A stretch of 64,000 bases of DNA from Diaporthe sp. PMI_573 (taxonomy: Eukaryota; Ascomycota; Sordariomycetes; Diaporthales; Diaporthaceae): assembly GCA_021399435.1 (NCBI GenBank), contig JAJTUP010000001.1, forward strand, positions 3,348,001 through 3,412,000. Direction: 5' to 3'. The notes beneath the pieces were generated by a model. It worked only from the letters and a program-made list of their open reading frames with translations. It was not told where the DNA came from and searched no databases. Below, piece by piece: positions 1 to 11,548 of this stretch (positions within the stretch are counted from its first letter, which is position 1; every line of letters begins with the position of its first letter). The position numbers and the translations under genes are program-made.

Positions 1-592
1 CCGCATTGCTTTTTGGACCACACGTGGGCCGGGACGGCGCATTGACGGTGGCGTCTTGCTATTGATTTCCAGCCGGGCTCAAAGCGACGGGCATGATTCA
101 TTCCTGTACTACAGCATAGCATTATAAGGAGCTTGGACTGATTTGTGGGGGAACGGTAAAGAAGGTTGTCTTCCGTAAGGGATGAATTTTGGTCTAGCCA
201 GCCATAGGAAGGATCCAACACCTATCTGGTGTCGACAGATCAAGGTTGCAAGTACAAATAGCAGTCCTATGATGGGAGATTTGAGACACTCCAGCATGTG
301 TTAAAATGGGGAGTTGGTGGTCAAACTGCCCTGACCTTTGGCTTTGGCATATCGCAGCAGCATGGCATAGGGTAGAGCAGAGTACAGTACATTGCATCAA
401 ATCGATACCACTGGCATCAATATCGCTATCGGGGTTTTGTCGGGAGGGAAAGGGGGTGTAATAAAAGTACAACACCATAATTTTAGACTTGTAGTTTGAA
501 TTCACGTGAAGTCGAACATGCCCATGCCGTAATTCGATGTGCCTGAACTACCAGCCCTATGTAACGAGACATTGACGCTCTCTCCCCCTCCA
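1..592. other. Left-edge intergenic sequence
   Basis: No convincing gene. Short open frames on the minus strand have no recognisable motifs and overlap each other. The stretch should contain the 3' untranslated region of the minus-strand TRS65 gene that ends at 593. Confidence 0.5.
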
Positions 593-2526
593 TCAGTCTT
601 TCCGCCTCTCAACAACCATGACCGGAAGGTCTCTAATGTCAACATGCTCCTGGTTACCCAGGTCCACCACGCGGATGCACTCCACGCCCACAATCCCCTC
701 CTTCAGTGCCAGGAAGCGCAGCTCGACGACATGGCACGCGTTCGGCGCCAAGGGGCCCACGCGCACGTCCGCGGAGAGGCATACGACCTCCGTACTGTCG
801 ACCAGGCTGCTTCGCTGCATGGCGTGCACGATGTTCTCGTCCAGCACGGCATCCGCGATCTCCGCCTCGGGGCCCTCGCCGATCGCCGCGGCAATGGCGG
901 ATTTGCGCCGCGCCAGGAGATGGTCTCGCCCGGCTGTCGACGGCGGCCGTATCACGCGCATGTCATTCCTGCGCCGTCTGGGGATGGCGAGGAGTGCCAG
1001 TTTGCGCGCTGCTGGGATGGTTTCTGACGGAGGTTTGGCGGGGTTGAGGGCGGCAGAGTTGCGGTTGACGACAAAGACGGTCCAGACGAACTCGTCGCCT
1101 GGGTATATTGGTCCGTCGGGCGCGGTGAAGGTCATGGTTATCCCGAATTCTGGGATGTTGGCCTCGGTCGAGCGCTCCGCTAGGGCTTCGAGGCCGGGCA
1201 GGGAATCGGGTCTGGACACCGAGGGCGAGACGAAGCTTGTACCGTCGCTGATGGAGAGCTGGGCAGGCTTGTGAGCACGCTGGAAAGGCTTGTTGACGCC
1301 CGAGCCGAAGCCAGGGTTGACAGGAAGGGTGAAGTCCAGTATTGTAGACCACGCCATACGTAGTTTGGGAGCGCAAACCCCCGCCCGAACAAGAGCGGTG
1401 CACTCTATGGATATATGGAGTTCGCGCGTTGGGCTTTTGGATGGTACGTCGCTCTCCTGAGGTGCAAGCCGATACATGAGGGTGATGTGATCATGTGCCA
1501 CGCAGTTAAGAGGGAGTGACAGCCCAGATATGCTGTTGAGATCTTCGATTTGACCCTCGGGCATGGAGAGTTCGACCTTGTCCACGGCAACCTCGCAGTC
1601 AAAGTAAGGGGTGAAGTCGATCTCCAGCAGGGCTATTATCGCTGGACTGGGGGGTATGGTGTTGGGCCGTGCGAATCGCACGCGAGTATGCGCGGCTGGA
1701 TAAATCTGCTGAGATATCCGAGGCTGGCCCTTGAGGATTGGGAACGAGTCCTTGGATTGAGTCACTGGTGCAACACGAGAGACTCGCACAGCAGACAATT
1801 GAGGCTTGACGCCACCCAAGAGAGGATCTCCGGCAAATGACCCGAGCAAGTTAAGCCCCGAAGGCACGCCACTCTCCAGGTAACCGTCCTTCTGGCCACC
1901 AGGGTGTTCTGGGAGGTGTTTCAAACTCGCCGTGGCAGAGAGGACAACAGATGGCCCGTATAGTCGCATTCGCGGTCGCGTCAGGAAGGCCGACGCTTTC
2001 CACACGACGTGTTTGGTTCCCGTTGGTGTGTCATCATCGCCCTCATCTGTTGTGGCAGTGTCCACGACAGTCAAGGGGTTTTCCACATCTTCGATATCCG
2101 TATTATATACCACCTCTGAGGCAGGCGCAAGTTCGACGCGGTCTGCCGCGGGGCTGTTTACTATTTGCGCCTGCAGAGATAGCACAAGTCTCTTCAGGTA
2201 AGACCTCAACAGATCGTCGGTCAGGTTGTGGGTGCGAAGTATCAAGAAGACCTCGACAGTTTCATCTGACATCTACGAATGAGCATTGTGAGACAGAGGA
2301 ACTTCAGGGGAAGGTCGGCTGGGAGGTCCTCACCGAAGAAGAGCCACGGCCGATTCTCCATATCCTCCAATGGCTGTCCCTTAGCAATGGCGGCTCTGAC
2401 CTCCTCTTCGAGATTGAGATCTGTTCTGAAAGGGACCGTGTACGTCAAGAATGATTGTTCGAGGAAAGCATCGTCTTCTTCTGCTGAAGCAGTGCCTCCG
2501 CCTCCGGAGTGGGTAGGGACTGCCAT
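593..2526 (-). CDS. trs65: TRAPP trafficking subunit Trs65
   Basis: Fungal TRAPPII-specific subunit acting in vesicle traffic at the late Golgi; family knowledge places it with Trs120 and Trs130. Two exons are inferred: 2526-2334 and 2265-593, with intron 2333-2266 (donor GTGAGG, acceptor TGTCAG). Splicing joins the N-terminal block (SFLTYTVPFRTDL, then RPWLFF) to DETVEVFLILRTHN, which restores the continuous Trs65 N-terminus; the second exon alone would start at a false Met. The spliced protein is 621 aa, a normal length for the filamentous-fungal family. The ATG at 2526 is the first in frame before the conserved block. The C-terminal half (about residues 380-615) carries the immunoglobulin-like beta-strand pattern and ends in VECIRVVDLGNQEHVDIRDL. 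It is divergent from PRP40, with 507 bp between the start codons. Family assignment rests on recognised motifs, not a database search. Confidence 0.88.
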
Positions 2527-3033
2527 CTTGCAGCGCACCACTTCTAGGTATGCGCTTAGAGCATAGTCGGAGGGGCCGAGTTGCTCATAAAGGAGGGCGA
2601 GAAGCTGTAGTCCACCATGTGTGTTTCCATTCGACTGTGGTGACTTTGATTGTTGTGCCAGATCGCGAGGCGCATCGGAGTCGGTCCAGGTCCAGCCAGC
2701 ATTGATGAGGTAACGCTGGAGCTTCCCAGGGGTGAGCTGTGGGGCCTGGACGGCGGAGGTGGATCTGGGAACGGAAGCTCCTCTGCAGGTGGCCCGTGCA
2801 CCCCCGGCCCTTCCTTGGATGAATTTGCCTGCGACCTTCCATTTTGCAGCGCGACTCGTCTCCTGCCAACCTTCCTGGACCATAGAGGCGTCGGCTTCTT
2901 TTGGCTGTCACTTCGTTCGTCCTCTCTAGGTTCTGTCCTCCTTGCATCGGAGGTGAATCCTCATCTCTTTTCTGACTGGCTTTGCTTGCCCGATAATCCT
3001 CCTCGGGTGCGACGCGACCGGCGCTGCTGGATA
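2527..3033. promoter_or_regulatory. Divergent TRS65/PRP40 promoter region
   Basis: This 507-bp stretch between two divergent start codons must hold both 5' leaders and promoters. I see no clear TATA box. Open frames crossing it are out of frame with both genes or lack support. Confidence 0.5.
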
Positions 3034-5662
3034 ATGAACGGCCTGAACGGAATCCCCCCGCCGGGGGCTGCCATCTGGCAAGAGCATCGCACACCCGATG
3101 GTCGCCTGTACTATTACAATGCTGCTACCAAGGTGACGCAATGGACAAAGCCGGAGGAGATGATGAGCCCGGCAGAGGTAGGTCTATCCCCGTGATGGCC
3201 AGGGTCTTCCACCCGTTGTTAACCTCCACTCAGCGCGCTCTTGCGAACCAGCCGTGGAAGGAATATACCGCCGAGGGTGGCAGGAAGTATTGGTATAACA
3301 CCGAGACCAAGACGAGCTCATGGGAGATGCCGGATGCCTACAAACGCGCCCTCGGGACCACCTCCGCCGGCACACCGACGACTCCTGCCACCCCGAGCAC
3401 CTTTCCGACACCTGGCCCAGCAGGCAGCCAGAGCTTCGACCAGTCTCGAGACTCTCGCGAGCCAATCGGTGAATCCCGACAGCTGACCTTTGGCGACAAC
3501 ATGCGAGCTCAACAATTTGTCCCTGCGAGCAACGACCCGGAATACGCCACGGCTGAAGAGGCTGAGGCCGCTTTCGTGAAACTTCTGAAGCGCAGCAATG
3601 TTCAGCCTGACTGGACATGGGAGCAGACTCTCCGGGCAATAGTAAAAGACCCTCAGTACCGTGCGATTAAGGACCCCAGGGACAGAAAGGTCGCCTTTGA
3701 GAAGTATTGTCAAGATGTCATATCGCAAGACAAGGAGCGAGCTAAAGAAAGACTGACCAAGCTCCGTGCTGACTTCGCTACCATGCTCAAGAGTCACCCT
3801 GAGATCAAACACTTCACCAGATGGAAGACGGCTCGGCCAATGATCGAGGGGGAGACGATCTTTCGCTCTACCAGCAATGAGGATGAACGTCGCCATCTCT
3901 TTGAAGACTACATCGTTGAGCTTAAGAAGCGGCACAGGGAGGAGCAGACAGCTTTGCGCAAGAGCGCCATGGATGGGCTGATCGATCTCCTCCCCAGGCT
4001 GAATTTGGAACCCTACACTCGATGGTCTGAGGCCCAAGAAATAATCTCCGGCACCCAACCGTTTCAGAGTGACGAGAAGTACCAGTCCCTGAGCAAGTTC
4101 GATATCTTGAGCGTCTTTCAGAATCACATGAAGGCAGTGGAACGCACTTTCAACGACAACAGGCAAGCCCAAAAGGCGAAGAAGTTCCGCAAAGAGCGCC
4201 AGAACCGGGATGCTTTCTTGAGTCTGCTAAGTGAGCTGAAGAATGACGGCAAAACCAAGGCTGGCACGAAATGGAAGCAGATTTTCCCGTTGGTTGAGAA
4301 TGATGCGCGTTATAAACCCATGATCGGCCAGAATGGATCTACTCCGCAGGAGCTATTTTGGGACGTGGTTGAGGAAGAGGAGCGAGGGCTCCGAGGCACT
4401 CGTAACGATGTGATGGACGTGCTTCATGTGAGTTCCCCGAGAGTCTTATTTCCGATCCGAATACTAACAGTTTAACAGGACAAGCGATTCGAGGTCACTC
4501 CCAAGACAGATTTCCAAGATTTCCTTGCGGTGTTAAAAGAAGACCGTCGTACTGCTAACATTGATCGAGACATACTGAAGTTCATCTTTGAACGGGTAAG
4601 GTCCCTTTCCCCTTATGCTGTCGCTCCCCGCTAACGAGAACCTTGCAGCTCCAAGAACGAAGAGCCAAGCCGGCGGAGGAGGACCGACACTCTGAACGCC
4701 AACAGCGCCGAGCCGTTGATGACTTGCGCTCGTACATGAAGCGTTTGGACCCCCCTATCACATTGAGTGACACTTACGAGAAAGTCAAGTTGCGGCTCCA
4801 GAAGACGCCTGAATTCCAGGCAGTGACTACCGAGGAGGGATATCGCAGCGCGTTCGACAAGCATATGCGGCGCCTGCGTGAGAAAGAAGAAGACCTCGAA
4901 AAGGATAGACGCCGCCGCGATCGATCGCGTGATCGTTATCGGGAGCGTGAGAGAGAGCGAAGCAGAGACAGAGGTGAGAGACCTCATCGCGGTGGACGAA
5001 CACCCCGCAGATCCAGCCGCAGCCCAGAGCCAGACCTTTACGAAGCCGACCGCCGCAAGGCCATTGCCGAGAGGGAGCGTAATTATCGCAAGTCGAGCAT
5101 GGCCGAGACCTTGCTGTCAGACCGTAAATCGTCAGACGGACATGATCTTCATCGGGACAGGGATAGGGACAGGGACAGAGATCGAGACCGAGATCGAGAC
5201 CGTTACAGAGATCGTGAGCGAGACCGTGATCGTGATCGTTACCGCGATGAGGATCGTCCTCCTCGCTCTCGCCGCGACGACCCGCTCGATCGTTATGAGC
5301 GTGAGCGCCGCGACCGCGAAGAGGAACGTGAGCGCTCCTACCGCCGCCGTGTTGTCGAAAAGGATGTTGATGACCTCAACTACGATGAGAAACCGTCGAG
5401 CGCGAGGAGGCGCCGTGCCGATGACGACGACGAGCGTCGTCCAGATTCCAGGGACTCCAAGGTACGTGTCACCAGAAACAAGACATGTCACCATAGCTAA
5501 CCGGGACCGCAGAGACTGAAGAGAGACATTTCACCTCGTGAGCGTACCCCCCGTCGTGATGGTCGTCTGAAGACTAGGTCTCCGCAACCGCCCGTTTTAC
5601 CCAAGGAAGAGCCTGCGGGCGTACACTCCGGCAGCGAAGAGGGAGAGATCGAGGAGGATTAG
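3034..5662 (+). CDS. prp40: Pre-mRNA-processing protein Prp40 (U1 snRNP)
   Basis: Bridges the U1 snRNP at the 5' splice site to the branch-point protein during early spliceosome assembly in the nucleus. Five exons are inferred: 3034-3177, 3234-4427, 4479-4595, 4649-5461 and 5513-5662. All junctions are in phase 0; branch sites such as ACTAAC (intron 2) and GCTAAC (intron 4) are visible. The product is 805 aa. Two WW domains lie at about residues 13-42 and 55-84, both with the paired tryptophans and YYY/YWYN core. FF domains follow (about 155-207, 217-280, 284-345, 368-430 and 490-560). The tail is an Arg/Asp/Glu dipeptide domain with a long RDRD run around 5150-5250. WW-WW-FF order is diagnostic. 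It is convergent with RLI1. Confidence 0.95.
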
Positions 5663-6690
5663 AGCTTCTCATTGAGCTCCGCCTACCCGACCTACCCTCA
5701 ACAGCGAGGGGCCCGGCAAATATTTTAAGGGGTAGAGACGGATGCTTGCCACTTGAGAGGGACAGACATCATGTCGCCACCAGTACGTACGGCACATTTC
5801 CGACTCACTACTGTGGTGGGCAAGATGACCGTTCCGGACCAGCAGACAATTGCTCGGCCTCGCCCTCAGCAGGCGAGAGAGCCTCACGCACCCCGCTCCT
5901 GCTCTTGTAAGCTGGCTGGGCCCCCGCGAGCCTGGCCCGAGACCCTCTAACATCGAGATGCCGGCGCCCGAACTCCATTCACCATACGGTTCTTATTCTG
6001 CGCCCATATAACTCGAGCGATGGCAACAGAGGCGATTGTTGCCTGGCCATGTATGTTACCTATTCCCAGCACGTCTCACCAACCTCAGAACTCCTCCGCA
6101 TGTGCCAAGCACAGACGACAAGCTCTGCCTGGCGGTCGGCTGTTTTCCTACTGTACTGTTGGTAGATTAGTCACTTCGATATTAATCAGGCAGCTTAAAT
6201 CATCGTGCTTCTCTTCAAATTGACGTATTTGCATCTTCTCACACTGGTATACTCTGTATATGGAAAGTTATCCACAATTGTCATGCATGCTACATTCGTG
6301 AACGTAGCCCTGACGACAGTCACCCTCTTGACCCATTGTCCCTCTTTCCACGACAGTGATGGTGGTGGCTATATCGCTCGATTCACACATTTCGGGTCAG
6401 GGTTGACACGAGAGAGAGAATAGAGGAATCGGACCTCGAGCTGGGCCAAGCCACACCATGGCACTCGTCATGGGACCAGACAACAGGGGATAGACTGCCG
6501 TCGCCGTCGTCAGATGTCAGGATCGTCATTCTCATCCGAACCGCCCTCCTCTAAGCCCAATTCACCGGCGGAGCTATCCGCCCGGCCCATGCCTTTCTTT
6601 TGGACGCCTAGAACGCCGGGACCCGATGCATGCGTGTGATTACGTGGTGGTGGGAACTTGTCCTCGTTGTTCTTGTTTGGAGTGAACTTT
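5663..6690. other. Convergent PRP40-RLI1 intergenic region
   Basis: Holds the 3' ends of both genes. An open minus-strand frame at 6510-6737 overlaps the last codons of RLI1 out of frame and is unlikely to be used. No RNA gene or repeat was recognised. Confidence 0.5.
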
Positions 6691-9058
6691 TCAGGCAGAA
6701 GTCTTGTCCGGATCTTCGAGGAAGAAGTAACTTCCATTCAGCTTCTGCTCCTGGTCGAGTTGAGAGCCGTTCTTGTTGATGCGAGGGCGGTAATTGGTGG
6801 GGTCACGACGGAATGTGACATCCAGGTTCCTCAGGAAGGAGTTGCATCCGGTGAGCAGGGACTCTGGAGAGTTGGCGTGGGCGTTGATACCAGGTTGGCC
6901 GTCGAAGACAATGACACGGTCGGCGAGGTAGGTGGCCATGATGAAATCGTGCTCCACGATGAAAGCAGTCTTCTTGGCGTGCATGATGAATCGCTTGATG
7001 ACACGTGACGCGATGATACGCTGCTCCGAGTCGAGGTACGCGGACGGCTCGTCAATCACGTAGATGTCGGCGGGGAGACCCAGGGCGAGAACAATGGCAA
7101 CTCTCTGCAGTTCACCACCAGACAGGTTCTTGACTTCCTGATCGATGAAGTCATCACTGTGCCTTGGTCAGTATCCACATTCTGAAAGGTGAAATTCAGG
7201 GGTTACCCACAGCTTGAGAGGCTTGACAACATCAGTTTGGAACTGAGGAGACAGGACTGTCGCCGTAAGTTAGCGGAACTGGCCAGACTGGGAAAGCTCT
7301 GTACTACACTTACACGATGCACGGATCTTCTTGAAAAACAGCTGCCGCACGGTTCCCTCGAACTTGGGAGTGATGGTCTGAGGCTTCATGCTGATCCTCA
7401 TATCTGGCACCTTTTGGTTTCCGTCGGGCTTCAGGGCACCGGCCAGCATTCGACAGAAAGTGGTCTTGCCGGTACCGTTCTCACCCATCATGACGAGGAT
7501 CTCGGAGTCAGTGAAGGAACCGCCCTCGATCTTGAGCTTGAAGTTGCCCAAAGTCTTCTCCATCGCTGGGTAGTTGTAGTCACGCGTTTGGTCATTGTCG
7601 AACACATCTTGAGCTTCTGCGATGCGGAAGGTGAGGGACTCTTCGCGGAAACGCAAGTTCTCTGTCGGAATGTGGCCATCCAGGAAGATGTTGATACCCT
7701 CTCGGACACTATGCGGAAGAGTGACGACACCGTAGACGGCGGGCTGACCGTAAAGGACGCATACATAATCCGAGAGGTAATCCAGCACACTCAGATCGTG
7801 CTCAACAACTGCGGTCTGTGTCAATAGATTGAAATTGCAGTGTGACCAGCGGAGACGAACCGATGATGTAGTTGTCGTGCTTTGACAGCGACCTGATGAC
7901 TCTGGCGGCAGCCAGACGCTGCTTCACATCGAGATATGAAGATGGCTCGTCAAACATGTAGACATCCTTGTTTTGCACCTGTTCCAAGATCACGTTTAGC
8001 AAGTCACCGGGACCACGGGCGGGCGACTGTCACTTACACAGGTGACACCGATGGCGAATCGCTGAAGCTCACCGCCAGACAGCAGGGGCACATCACGGTC
8101 GTAGATGTGACGCAGCTCCAGCTCATCCAGGACGTCCTCGAGGTTGTCGAGCTGCTTCGCCTTGTTAAGGAGGGCCTTGACGGACTTCTCCGGGCCGCGA
8201 ATGGCCTTGGGGAGCTGATCGACATATTGCGGCTTCACAACCGAGGTCAGGTCGTCCTCCAGAAGCTTTGTGAAATAGTTCTGAAGCTCGGAGCCCCTGA
8301 AGTACTTGATAACGTCCTCCCAGTCGGGCGGGTTGTCGAACCTGCCCAAGTTGGGCTTCAATTTCCCACTGAGGATCTTCAACGCAGTACTCTTTCCAAT
8401 ACCGTTTGTTCCGACGAGACCCAACACGTTTCCAGGTCGCGGCATAGGCAGTCTGTGCAGCTTGAAGCTGTTGGCGGAGTATCGGTGGGTGACCTGGCTC
8501 TCGAGGTTGGTGGGCAGGTTGATGATGGTGATGGCACTGAAAGGGCATTTCTTGGGGCAGATACCGCATCCGATGCAGAGGGACTCGGAAATGAAGGCCA
8601 GTCGGGAGTCGGGGGCCACCTCGATGCCTGGAGTAGAGAGACCTGTTAGCACTCGGCACACTCTCGCTTGGGAGCGCAGGACGGCATGGCAACTGACAGA
8701 GCTTTCCGCTTCGCACGACAGGACACGCCTTCTTGCATTCTTGTCGGCATTTCTGGTGATCCGGGTTAGTTGAACACAATTCCCCAATATCCTCGGTCTA
8801 GAGTTTGTAGGGATGTATCGCACCTTTGGCTTGCACTGTTGGGCAGGAAGGTCTGTCGTCAGTCCAACAACTTCACTTGGATCACTAGCGGGGTAGCGGG
8901 GCAGTCGGGCGGACCTTGTCGCTATTGACGATGGCGATACTAGAGGCAACAGCATGTCAGTCTTGTCCAGTGGAAGCAGGGAGGTGCATCCTGCTGCGCC
9001 GTGGCCACCGTCGCTGGCCTGCTCAGGAGTTGACATACCGGGTGAGTTTGTCCGACAT
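6691..9058 (-). CDS. rli1: ABC-type ribosome recycling factor Rli1/ABCE1
   Basis: Iron-sulphur ABC ATPase that splits ribosomes after termination and supports initiation and ribosome export. Nine exons are inferred: 9058-9039, 8939-8915, 8835-8824, 8752-8698, 8627-8038, 7978-7861, 7808-7314, 7256-7211 and 7156-6691. Phases agree throughout and give 608 aa, the exact family length. The protein begins [15 protein letters not shown]. The first cluster has cysteines at 16, 21, 25 and 29; a ferredoxin-like [12 protein letters not shown] lies near residues 57-68. The first ATPase domain has Walker [10 protein letters not shown] and the LSGGELQR signature; the second has GENGTGKTT, the signature and [13 protein letters not shown]. 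The C-terminus [12 protein letters not shown] is slightly longer than usual. Exon 3 is only 12 nt. The donor of intron 2 (GTCCGC) is weak. Confidence 0.96.
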
Positions 9059-11089
9059 GTTGTTGGGTTGTTGCGACCGCAGTCGTCGAGCTTGCTGAAA
9101 AGTTCTTGTTGTCGAAGGTTCACGGCGCCTGTGGTTTCTAAGATTGTCCGGGGCGTCGAGTGTTTGTGAGAAAAGGAGCCGATGCCTGTGCGGGCGTTCC
9201 TGGAGACAATGGGAATGGGGACGTGGTTGGAAAGGAAACAAAGACAACAAGGAAGGTGTATGTGGTGGAATGGGGCGCGGTGAGAGAGACAGTAGCCGAC
9301 CCGGTGTACCAAAATCTGGCCAAGGTCTTTTTGCCAGCCAGATGGCTCACTGCCTGCGAATTTGTGGGCGGCGGGGTAAAAATGGCACAATGGTCATAAA
9401 CAGGAGAGACTTGATAGGCTGACTTGGCCGAAGGGGGGGGGGTGGTCTAGGCATGTACCTAACTCTGGGTACCTGGATTGACACTATAGATCAAGATCAG
9501 CATGGGCCCTGCTGGGATTTCACAGCCTTGCGAGCGGCTCTACACGGAAGTGCTCCGTGGTCTGAGAGTCCCGTATCTACGTGGGAGTGTGCTGGCAGCA
9601 CAGCCCTTGCTGACGTGGGCTGATGAGGTGTGAATAGCAAAATAGCCCAACGACCGAGCGACTCAAATTTGTGTTTCTTTGTAGTATGGTATGGCCAATA
9701 CTGGATGCATACATAGACATATGCATCTTTAGGTACCAGATTCATCAGTCATTGCTGATGGTGTGCTTTTGGGTGTGAATATGCTGTTCCAATAAAGCTG
9801 TCCAGGTTGTGTGTGCCTTCCTCTAAAACAAGACAACGCTATCCTGACTGATGACCTTTGAGTACTCATGACACAGGCAGGGTTTGCAGTTTTTGATAAA
9901 TACCTCTTTCACGCCTAAGACTATGGTTTCATATGTGCAGTTCTGCTTGCAGGGGGGGGGGCGTTGAGTTGACTGTGCCGCATTTCGAATCTTAGGGAGC
10001 ACGTTGTTCTGAAATTAGACAGGGTCAAAGCAAGATGCAACCTAATGACTTTGCAGATATGCACCCGTTGTCTCACATATGCATGTCAAATATGGATTAT
10101 TGCAAGACTTATATCACACATATAACAGTAGTAGAAATGAAGGCATCAGAGTCAGCACAGTCCACAGTCTACTTCTACTTCCTTTCCTACAATCCATGAT
10201 TGCAGTGCTGCCATTGGTCAGTTCCTGCGCCGGTTGGACTGTTGCAGCTGTTCAAACCAACAGACCATCCAACAGTGCTTGCTGTACCCTCGAGTTTGAG
10301 ATGTATATAGCACACAAGAGTACTTGCACTTTCATGCATTATTAAATAGACGTGATCGAGGCTCCGTGTTCGCAGGAATATTCAATGTGCTCATCCCTAG
10401 TAAAGAAAGAGAAGGCAGACGGTGGAAAGTGCACCCCGTTTTTGGACATACCCAACGGCATACACGCCTGCTGGAGCTCCTTTGAGGCACTATCTCCTGG
10501 AGCACCTGAACTGGTCCGCAACAAAAAGTACGCAGGTTTGGCCTGTTGACCTGATATTGTAGGCACATCTTCTTTTCGGCCACCAAGCAGACCTGGTCTA
10601 CATGCCTACCTAGGTACGTAGCATCCAGGCAATCAAGCCCATATACCCAGTGCTCGTGCAGGTATCTGCCACCTGAGTGCGCTCAGGTGCAGACCGTCGC
10701 TGACCGTCGCTGGAGTAGCAGGGACTAGGTAGTTTAGTGGCAGTGAGCACTATCATCTAAGCACCAAGGTGTTGGTTTAAACTGTTAGCGAGTGAGCTCT
10801 GACCACCCCGGCATGGCTGCAGCCGCAGCGTGTGCAGGTGGCCTTGGGAGCCCGGCTCGGGAATGTCCCACTGTCTTTCTGCCCACTGCTCTGCACTCTC
10901 TCTCAAAATTGCCTGACCTGACCGACTCCTCCAGTCGCCCATCTTCTCACATCCACCCGTGACATTGGGACTCCCACCACGAGAGAGCTCCCCCAGTCCG
11001 CAACACCATCCCATCCACTCTTCCGGACTCCAGCACGCTCGTTCTGCTCTCGCCTCTCCTGCTGCCTGGGAGTCATCGGTTCATGACTT
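9059..11089. other. Long divergent intergenic region RLI1-CHD1
   Basis: About 2 kb with no supported gene. It contains poly-G runs (about 9435 and 9953), a perfect TACCTAGGTA palindrome at 10607-10616 and related GTACCT/GGTACC words near 9455-9475 and 9731. Short open frames on both strands lack motifs. It probably holds the 5' control regions of both genes. Confidence 0.5.
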
Positions 11090-11521
11090 GTAAGTTCCTC
11101 CGTGCCTGCACCCGTGGCCCTTTGCTGCCGTGTCCGCTTGTCGTTGCCTCGTGCCTCGCCATCCAAATCCGTATCGGCTCTGGGTGCATGCCCCCTGATA
11201 GTCGCCCATATGCTGCTGTCCGAGGTCTCTGGGACTCTGGAAATTGATGGATTTGCTCCTTGCTGATGATGCCGATGCATCTAATGCCTCGGAACGCCTG
11301 TCCTGCTTGCGAGGCGTCCTCAATTGCCCGTCATCACCCATCAGCCTCGTCTCCATCCCACACCACCCAGCGGATGCGACAAGCTCAACTGATGTATCGC
11401 CCTCGGCTCTTTTCATGCGGGAATGCTCGCACCGTGGTCGCATGCACTATCGCTGACGTGTCCTCTGGTCTTGTCTCGCTCTCCCCTTCAGAAAACCCTG
11501 ACTGACATCGTCGTCTTACAG
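11090..11521 (+). other. Possible intron in the CHD1 5' leader
   Basis: A strong donor GTAAGT at 11090 and a CTGAC branch site followed by TTACAG ending at 11521 would remove 432 nt just before the CHD1 start codon at 11549. It would also remove several upstream ATGs. Another acceptor (CCTTCAG, ending about 11491) is possible. Inferred from splice signals only. Confidence 0.35.
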
Positions 11522-11548
11522 CAGGCAGCCTCGCCAGCCTTGGTGACC

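Noticed and set aside
3318..4172. 284-aa minus-strand frame
   Set aside because: Antisense to the PRP40 FF domains; no recognisable domain.
7189..8649. Plus-strand frames of 212 and 237 aa across RLI1
   Set aside because: They run through RLI1 exons and introns on the opposite strand; Leu/Val-rich shadows.
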